A stretch of DNA of 8,506 nucleotides from Candidatus Nitrosopumilus sp. (GTDB lineage: Archaea; Thermoproteota; Nitrososphaeria; Nitrososphaerales; Nitrosopumilaceae), in assembly GCA_029861085.1 (NCBI GenBank), contig JAOUAE010000049.1, positions 1-8,506 on the forward strand, read 5' to 3'. A program made the position numbers and the translations under genes. Positions 5,120 to 8,506 of the stretch are shown one piece after another. Position 1 is the stretch's first letter, and each line of letters begins with the position of its first letter. The notes beneath the pieces were generated by a model, which was not told the DNA's origin, made no database searches, and saw only the letters and a program-made list of their open reading frames with translations.

Positions 5120-5250
5120 TGTCTATTCGCTGTAGAGTTTGTAATGCTTCAAAGACTGCAAATGCTGATCAAATGAATAATGATGGCAAGTGGGAATGTG
5201 ATACGTGTGGTAATCTGCTTGACGCAGATGGCAAAGTTACTCAATCATAA
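5119..5250 (+). CDS. 43-aa zinc-ribbon micro-protein
   Basis: ATG 5119 to TAA 5250 encodes 43 aa: C5-x2-C8-x18-C27-x2-C30, with each Cys pair in a knuckle-like setting (RCRVCN and ECDTCGN). This is a minimal treble-clef or zinc-ribbon fold, with an Asp/Gly turn after the second knuckle. The start overlaps the preceding stop by one base. It is the last gene of the run, followed by a 97-base gap. Similar mini-ribbons occur in RNA polymerase subunits and TFIIS/TFB-type factors, but this one is too short to assign. Confidence 0.78.
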   Translation: MSIRCRVCNASKTANADQMNNDGKWECDTCGNLLDADGKVTQS

Positions 5251-5293
5251 ATGATTTGATGTTTATTCTAATTCCAGATAATGAGAATAATAA

Positions 5294-5307
5294 TTAGTGT
5301 GCACTAA
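5294..5307. promoter_or_regulatory. Inverted repeat upstream of TFB cluster promoter, candidate operator
   Basis: TTAGTG (5294-5299) and CACTAA (5302-5307) are perfect 6-base inverted arms with a 2-base spacer. The element lies about 12 bases upstream of the TATA-like box at 5319-5330, where an archaeal activator or repressor dimer could act. Short palindromes arise by chance, so this is only a candidate. Confidence 0.35.
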
Positions 5308-5318
5308 CTTTAGATTGA

Positions 5319-5330
5319 CTTAATACAAAT
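5319..5330 (+). promoter_or_regulatory. TATA-like box of the TFB cluster
   Basis: CTTAATACAAAT is centred about 23 bases before ATG 5348. That spacing supports ATG 5348 over the in-frame GTG at 5336, which would lie too close to the box. It would drive the 58-aa gene and, through overlap, tfb. Confidence 0.42.
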
Positions 5331-5347
5331 AAGGTGTGGCAAACATC

Positions 5348-5524
5348 ATGAGAATCAACTCTTGTAGAATATGCGGATATGGCATGGACGTATATCAAAA
5401 TTGCCATATTTGCAAAGAAGCAATCGAGTTTGTTTGCCATAAATGCAATGCCGTCACGGACAAGGAAATTCATTCCAATTGTATGACTCAAGACGTGCTC
5501 ATTAGGATGCAGAAAAGTTTTTGA
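5348..5524 (+). CDS. 58-aa three-CxxC zinc protein, coupled to tfb
   Basis: From ATG 5348 the protein has 58 aa. Three Cx2C pairs (6/9, 19/22 and 30/33) and a final H42-x2-C45 give eight potential ligands, enough for two zinc ions (double zinc ribbon). The knuckle-like motifs RICGYG, CHIC and CHKCNA are typical of archaeal zinc-ribbon proteins. The stop TGA overlaps the TTG start of tfb, so the two are almost certainly co-translated. A role as a partner or modulator of TFB, or in transcription generally, is inferred from the coupling only. The in-frame GTG at 5336 would add four residues. Confidence 0.78.
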   Translation: MRINSCRICGYGMDVYQNCHICKEAIEFVCHKCNAVTDKEIHSNCMTQDVLIRMQKSF

Positions 5525-6450
5525 CGATTTTACAAAAGATTGGGGAAATAAAATTAATCTGTCGTAATTGTAACGCATTAAAATTTGCAACTGATGACGT
5601 GACAGGTGAAATTACTTGCTCCAGATGCGGTTGCGTATTTTCAGAAAATTCTGAAGACAGGGGAATGGGACGCAGGAACTTTTCAGGCATTGCTGACAAT
5701 ACAAGAACGGGCCCGGGCCTGTCACTAAAAAGACACGACAAGGGTCTTTTTACGATAATCGGGGCACAAGACAAGGATTCCGTTGGCAAATTGCTTTCTG
5801 CAAAGACTGCCCAAACATTTGGCAGATTGCGAAAATGGGACAGTAGGTCACAGAAAAAAAATTCAGCAGACGGTAGTCTAATACTTGCGCTTCAGGAACT
5901 GGACAAAATACAATCAAAGTTGGGACTCTCAGATACCGTAATTGAAAGAGCGTCTCTTTTTTACAGAAAAGCCTCAGAGAAGGGCCTTATTCGTGGAAGA
6001 ACAGTAAAATCGATGGCTGCGGCATGCCTGTATGCGTCATGCAAGGATCTGGAATACAGCAGAACCTTGACGGAGATTACAGAACAGTTTGCAGTGCATC
6101 GAAAGGAGGTTGCAAGGTCATATCGTATTCTGTTTACAGAATTAGACTTCGTGGTCTCCATAGCGGATCCAATAAAGTCCATCACCAAAATTGCAAGCAA
6201 GATTGGAATCAACGAAAAAACAACACGCAAGGCAGTGCAGATTCTAAACGCAGCCCAAGATGCAGGAATCGTAGCTGGTAAGAACCCTGAAATTATTGCA
6301 GCAACCGCAATTTATGCGGCATGTGCCATAACAGGTGAAGCAAAATCACAAATTGCAATATCAGAAGTTGCAGGTATCAGCACAGTTTCAATAAGAAACA
6401 GAATTCTGGAATTTAAAACAAAACTAGGTCTGTTTTCCATGATGAACTGA
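5521..6450 (+). CDS. tfb: Transcription initiation factor B (archaeal TFIIB homologue)
   Basis: TFB recruits RNA polymerase to TBP-bound promoters. All parts of the family are present in 309 aa: an N-terminal zinc ribbon (C14-x2-C17, C33-x2-C36 followed by G); the B-reader/linker region (about 45-82, with DRG near 46 and HDKGLFTII near 72-80); and two cyclin-like repeats (about 115-207 and 215-305). The characteristic G-R-T-V-K-x-M-A-A-A motif lies near 159-168, and the second-repeat signature G-K-N-P-E-I-I-A-A near 253-261. Length is normal for the family. The start is TTG 5521, overlapping the upstream stop (TTGA); no ATG lies in frame before the zinc ribbon. Thaumarchaea usually carry several TFB paralogues, so this may be a specialised copy. 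The B-reader (RGMGRRNFSG) differs from the usual E-W-R-A-F type. Confidence 0.96.
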   Translation: MTILQKIGEIKLICRNCNALKFATDDVTGEITCSRCGCVFSENSEDRGMGRRNFSGIADNTRTGPGLSLKRHDKGLFTIIGAQDKDSVGKLLSAKTAQTFGRLRKWDSRSQKKNSADGSLILALQELDKIQSKLGLSDTVIERASLFYRKASEKGLIRGRTVKSMAAACLYASCKDLEYSRTLTEITEQFAVHRKEVARSYRILFTELDFVVSIADPIKSITKIASKIGINEKTTRKAVQILNAAQDAGIVAGKNPEIIAATAIYAACAITGEAKSQIAISEVAGISTVSIRNRILEFKTKLGLFSMMN

Positions 6451-6452
6451 CT

Positions 6453-6695
6453 GTGAAAAACCAGGATGGAAAAAATTTGCAACATGCTATAACTCATACC
6501 AAAAATAAAATTACATCACATAGTAATGTGAACAATCTACGAATATCCCCTAAAGGTACCAACATTCCAGGACACCATCGAGAATGTGAAGAAGGAAATT
6601 GTTCTCGATTGATTCCATGTCCCTATGTCAGATGCCAAGAACATCGAACCGATATGGCAATAAAGGATTGGACTGTACAGGATGTTGAACCATGA
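6453..6695 (+). CDS. 80-aa four-Cys protein downstream of tfb
   Basis: GTG 6453, two bases after the tfb stop, to TGA 6695 encodes 80 aa. The first 40 residues are polar and basic. Then four Cys (45, 50, 56 and 61) fall in a compact module: HHREC, GNC, PCPYVRC, QEH. The spacing is C-x4-C-x5-C-x4-C, with nearby His (41, 42, 64) as further possible ligands. The P-C-P-Y-V-x-C-x-x-H core recalls a small Cys/His segment seen in some sigma-like bacterial proteins. That resemblance is from memory and weak. No other start codon precedes the Cys module closely enough. Its stop overlaps the next ATG (ATGA), so it belongs to the tfb transcription unit. Confidence 0.7.
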   Translation: MKNQDGKNLQHAITHTKNKITSHSNVNNLRISPKGTNIPGHHRECEEGNCSRLIPCPYVRCQEHRTDMAIKDWTVQDVEP

Positions 6696-6847
6696 AAAGT
6701 ATGTCAACTCCACCTGCAGAAGATTACGTGATGAAGAGTGATTCTAAAATAAAATTATCTGAGGATGATTTTGTTGTGGTTGGAATGAATTACAACTATT
6801 ACATGATTCCAAGACTGGCGTATCCACAAGACGATCTCAAGGCCTAA
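6692..6847 (+). CDS. 51-aa N-terminal half of an apparently frameshifted protein
   Basis: ATG 6692 overlaps the preceding stop (ATGA) and runs to TAA 6847, giving 51 aa. The section ending DDFVVVGMNYNYYMIPRL looks like a genuine folded start, followed by AYPQDDLKA. At the 3' end, the -1 frame continues smoothly as GLKEQILKNQKMIEDL and stays open to 6978. One added G in the AAGGCC at 6839-6844 would join the two into a protein of about 95 aa. I recognise no family. It could be a true short protein, a degraded gene, an assembly error or a recoding site. The site lacks a classical slippery heptamer. Confidence 0.6.
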   Translation: MKSMSTPPAEDYVMKSDSKIKLSEDDFVVVGMNYNYYMIPRLAYPQDDLKA

Positions 6848-6978
6848 AAGAGCAAATCCTCAAGAATCAGAAAATGATTGAGGATCTAAGGTCAGTTTGG
6901 AATAACGGAGTGCATGGAATGTTTGCAGACGATGTTGCAGGGATAATGGAGAAATATTTTGGCAAAAGAATCGAATGA
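6844..6978 (+). pseudogene. C-terminal half of the frameshifted protein (34 aa from its own ATG)
   Basis: In the -1 frame relative to the gene at 6692, codons from 6844 read LKEQILKNQKMIEDL, a heptad-like helix. They continue through an acidic helical end (MFADDVAGIMEKYFGKRIE) to TGA 6978. A separate start at ATG 6874 would give only 34 aa and cut the predicted helix in two. The coding-like sequence upstream of that ATG favours one ancestral 95-aa gene. Its end overlaps the TTG start of the next zinc-ribbon gene. Confidence 0.5.
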
Positions 6979-7120
6979 TAAATCACGTGCTACTGAAGGT
7001 GTAGAATTAAAGACAAGGGTTGTTTTACTTAATACCTGTATGAATTGTGCCAATAAATTCAAACCAGTAAACAGCATGATGTTTGAAACGTTATGCGATT
7101 CGTGTCTGAGAGAGAAATAA
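6959..7120 (+). CDS. 53-aa zinc-ribbon protein, end of tfb cluster
   Basis: TTG 6959 to TAA 7120 encodes 53 aa. A charged N-terminus and a short hydrophobic strand (RVVLLNT) precede a zinc ribbon, C27-x2-C30-x15-C46-x2-C49. It overlaps the preceding reading frame by 20 bases. TTG is chosen because the first in-frame ATG (residue 28) lies after the first Cys and would break the site. This is the last recognisable gene of the plus-strand run that starts at 5348. It could be a ribosome- or RNA polymerase-associated ribbon; no family is named. Confidence 0.65.
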   Translation: MAKESNDKSRATEGVELKTRVVLLNTCMNCANKFKPVNSMMFETLCDSCLREK

Positions 7121-7201
7121 AATCCAATTGAGAAGATATTATCAGACGGGATGATTTTTGACTTAAACCAAATCAAATCAACCTGTAACAAGATGACATA
7201 T

Positions 7202-7331
7202 TCACTTTTGGGTTAGAACCTGTTCTTCTTTACATTCTTTACAACAAAATACTTGTAAAAAGATAAACTTGCTTCCGTAGATCTCATATTTTACATTTAC
7301 AGTTTCATAGGATCATGTTTGAAATCTTCAT
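7202..7331 (-). pseudogene. Possible broken small CxxC protein after the Ada-like gene
   Basis: On the minus strand, an open frame of 36 codons (7312 down to the TGA at 7204-7202) reads VKYEIYGSKFIF and then a Cys cluster FCCKECKEEQ. It has no ATG, GTG or TTG start. An ATG at 7331, 7 bases after the stop of the Ada-like gene, reads MKISNMI in another frame. Skipping one base near 7310 joins it to the Cys-rich frame, giving about 43 aa. The Cys/Lys/Glu-rich ending and operon-like position suggest a decayed third gene, but the evidence is thin. Confidence 0.27.
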
Positions 7332-7338
7332 TTCTCAG

Positions 7339-7521
7339 TCAGGATGATTTGCCAATACAATGATTACATGGGGAAAATCCTTCCTTTATTGCACGATCAA
7401 GCGTGTCTGGGACAAAGTAGGATTGTTCTTTCTTTTTTACGTAATAGATCTTGCATTCATGTTTTTTCATGGCCAGATGATGTACGGTCATGCCTGATTT
7501 ATCGCCCATATACCCCGGCAT
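7339..7521 (-). CDS. 60-aa Ada-like zinc-binding protein
   Basis: On the minus strand, ATG 7521 to TGA 7341-7339 encodes 60 aa. After a poorly conserved start there is a HEC motif (H21, C23), a strand-turn section (KIYYVKKKEQSYFVP), a helix (DTLDRAIKEG) and FSPCNHC with C52 and C55. The layout Cys ... helix with a conserved Ala/Gly ... P-C-x-x-C matches the metal-binding N-terminal domain of Ada-type proteins, which in longer proteins repairs methylphosphotriesters. Only three Cys are visible, so the fourth ligand would be a His, and repair activity is not implied. ATGs at residues 5, 11 and 18 are alternative starts. It lies 4 bases after the methyltransferase stop, so the two are co-transcribed. 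Confidence 0.72.
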   Translation of the reverse strand: MPGYMGDKSGMTVHHLAMKKHECKIYYVKKKEQSYFVPDTLDRAIKEGFSPCNHCIGKSS

Positions 7522-7525
7522 GGTG

Positions 7526-8338
7526 CTACTTGCCGATCTCCAAGAGAATGTTCTCGTCTTGCCATTGAATGTTCTCTAAATCATCAAAGTTATCTTTGAT
7601 GTTTTGCTCAAACGTTTCAGATGACTTTTTAAACTCATCTTTATCGTAAAGGGCAAATGTGGAGTAGTGATTATTTTTTGCTTTCTTTACAAGACTAGAT
7701 AAATCAGATGTTCTGTTATGTCCGAATACGCGGGTATTGACAATTTTCATATCCGCCTTTTTTACGGCATATTGCAATTCATCAAATTCAAACAAACGAT
7801 CCTCAGTCTCTTTAAACAAAGGAAAGTATTGCCCCCAGATGTTTCTGGAATTTTGATCTAGTAATCGTGTGTAGATAAATGCATTGCCATCATCTTTGAG
7901 GCATCCACATACCTCAGCTAAAAACCTCTGTATGTCAAAATGATGTATGGCATTAAACGTTACAATGCAATCCATCGAATCGTTTTCTAAAGGCAACTTA
8001 TTGGCATTGCCAGGTCTGGCACAAAAATTCAACATGTCGTTGCCAATCAAATAACTCTTCAGATGCTTGAGCATGTTTTCATTGTAATCGATGCAGTGAA
8101 GATAGCAATCATCTTGTAAGCATTTTAAAAGTTCCAAAGAGTATCTCCCATCGCCGCAGCCTACATCGGCCATATTGATTCCTGATTTTTCTGACAGTCG
8201 ATTTTTTATGTGCTGTATGTGGTCAAAATCAGTCATTCTCAAATCTTTGTACTTTGAAGCAATTTTTGAAAAATGACTACTTGCAATATTTTCAGCAACC
8301 ATTGCTTCATTCTTCATGGTCATAATGAAAATCCCCAT
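7526..8338 (-). CDS. Class I SAM-dependent methyltransferase
   Basis: The protein has 270 aa on the minus strand. The Rossmann-type methyltransferase core is clear: motif I D-V-G-C-G-D-G-R-Y at 58-66; the acidic residue after strand 2 (D84 in HCIDYN); P116 in NKLPLEND; and motif IV with D123 in MDCIVTFNAIHHF. The substrate is not predictable. A C-terminal extension (about 160-270) rich in charged and aromatic residues probably forms the substrate cap. It resembles methyltransferase_11/25-type enzymes that act on small molecules, lipids or quinone-like compounds. ATG 8338 is the longest start; ATGs at 8323 and 8317 are alternatives. It is followed after 4 bases by the Ada-like gene. Confidence 0.92.
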   Translation of the reverse strand: MGIFIMTMKNEAMVAENIASSHFSKIASKYKDLRMTDFDHIQHIKNRLSEKSGINMADVGCGDGRYSLELLKCLQDDCYLHCIDYNENMLKHLKSYLIGNDMLNFCARPGNANKLPLENDSMDCIVTFNAIHHFDIQRFLAEVCGCLKDDGNAFIYTRLLDQNSRNIWGQYFPLFKETEDRLFEFDELQYAVKKADMKIVNTRVFGHNRTSDLSSLVKKAKNNHYSTFALYDKDEFKKSSETFEQNIKDNFDDLENIQWQDENILLEIGK

Positions 8339-8366
8339 GTGAGTGCAACTACTGAAACCGCGCTGG

Positions 8367-8376
8367 AAAGATAAAA
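8367..8376 (-). promoter_or_regulatory. TATA-like box before the methyltransferase gene
   Basis: On the minus strand, GTTTTATCTT lies about 29-38 bases before ATG 8338. This would place the transcript start a few bases before the start codon. Weak match, supported by position only. Confidence 0.33.
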
Positions 8377-8409
8377 CGAGTAGTACGTCCGCCTGTACCT
8401 TGGCCTCAT

Positions 8410-8506
8410 CTATGCAATCACCGTTTTTTTAATTTCAGCAGTCTTGCACAGGCTAATCAAACAATCATGACAGAGATATTCACCGGACGTATTCTTGCAA
8501 CCGCAA
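8410..8506 (-). CDS. 3' end of a Cys-rich (zinc-ribbon-like) protein, 5' end outside window
   Basis: On the minus strand, a frame enters from the right edge and ends at TAG 8412-8410, giving 31 visible residues. It begins CGCKNTSGEYLCHDCLISLC, with Cys at visible positions 1, 3, 12, 15 and 20, then a short basic tail. The C-x-C and C-x2-C pattern is typical of a zinc ribbon or B-box-like finger. The plus strand also has an ATG at 8467 open to the edge (MTEIFTGRILATA). The Cys spacing favours the minus reading, but the fragment is too short to be certain. Confidence 0.5.
   Translation of the reverse strand, partial: CGCKNTSGEYLCHDCLISLCKTAEIKKTVIA

Noticed and set aside
6892..7191. Minus-strand 99-codon frame
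   Set aside because: It is antisense to the frameshifted gene and the 53-aa zinc ribbon, and shows no motifs.
7151..7216. Plus-strand 21-codon frame after the tfb cluster
   Set aside because: It is too short, lacks motifs, and overlaps the possible minus-strand third gene.
8467..8506. Plus-strand gene start at ATG 8467 running off the right edge
   Set aside because: Only 13 residues are visible. The minus-strand reading has a zinc-ribbon Cys pattern, so it was preferred, though the alternative is not excluded.

Overview
The window looks like a chromosomal segment of an ammonia-oxidising archaeon (Nitrososphaerota/Thaumarchaeota, probably Nitrosopumilales). The reasons are: a full archaeal TFB gene; an exported DsbA-like protein carrying two copies of the W-I-K-N-x-A-G-W-W domain that recurs in thaumarchaeal surface proteins; low GC; very short genes with few Shine-Dalgarno sites; and TATA-like boxes placed about 25 bases before start codons, as in leaderless archaeal transcripts. 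The genus is an inference.

Left part (1-2858). A minus-strand gene that runs off the left edge encodes an exported, very Cys-rich protein. Its end in the window is five perfect 24-bp repeats, each adding one C-S-C octapeptide. It is divergent from a plus-strand pair: a DsbA-like thiol oxidoreductase (CEKC active site) and a four-helix membrane protein with a Cys-Cys pair in a helix. Together they suggest an envelope thiol or metal (perhaps copper) function, but this is a hypothesis. A zinc-ribbon membrane protein of unknown role follows.

Middle part (2859-5250). It contains an apparently broken small minus-strand gene with an in-frame TGA, a 39-aa zinc-ribbon protein coupled to a 210-aa protein I do not recognise, and two ~50-aa proteins. 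Then comes a compact four-gene run (4758-5250) of proteins of 38, 38, 43 and 43 aa whose stops and starts abut or overlap. Two are paralogous single C2H2 fingers and one is a Cx2C/Cx2C zinc ribbon.

TFB cluster (5348-7120). A 58-aa protein with three CxxC pairs overlaps the start of a transcription factor B gene. Downstream, tightly packed, are an 80-aa four-Cys protein, a protein split by an apparent -1 frameshift, and a 53-aa zinc ribbon. The arrangement suggests co-transcription of a general transcription factor with several zinc micro-proteins.

Right part (7202-8506). A minus-strand unit encodes a class I SAM methyltransferase, a 60-aa protein with an Ada-like Cys pattern, and possibly a third broken CxxC gene. 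At the right edge is the 3' end of another minus-strand Cys-rich protein. At least ten of the roughly twenty genes or gene remnants carry zinc-type Cys/His patterns, and most are below usual gene-calling size limits. I saw no rRNA, tRNA, CRISPR array or insertion sequence.
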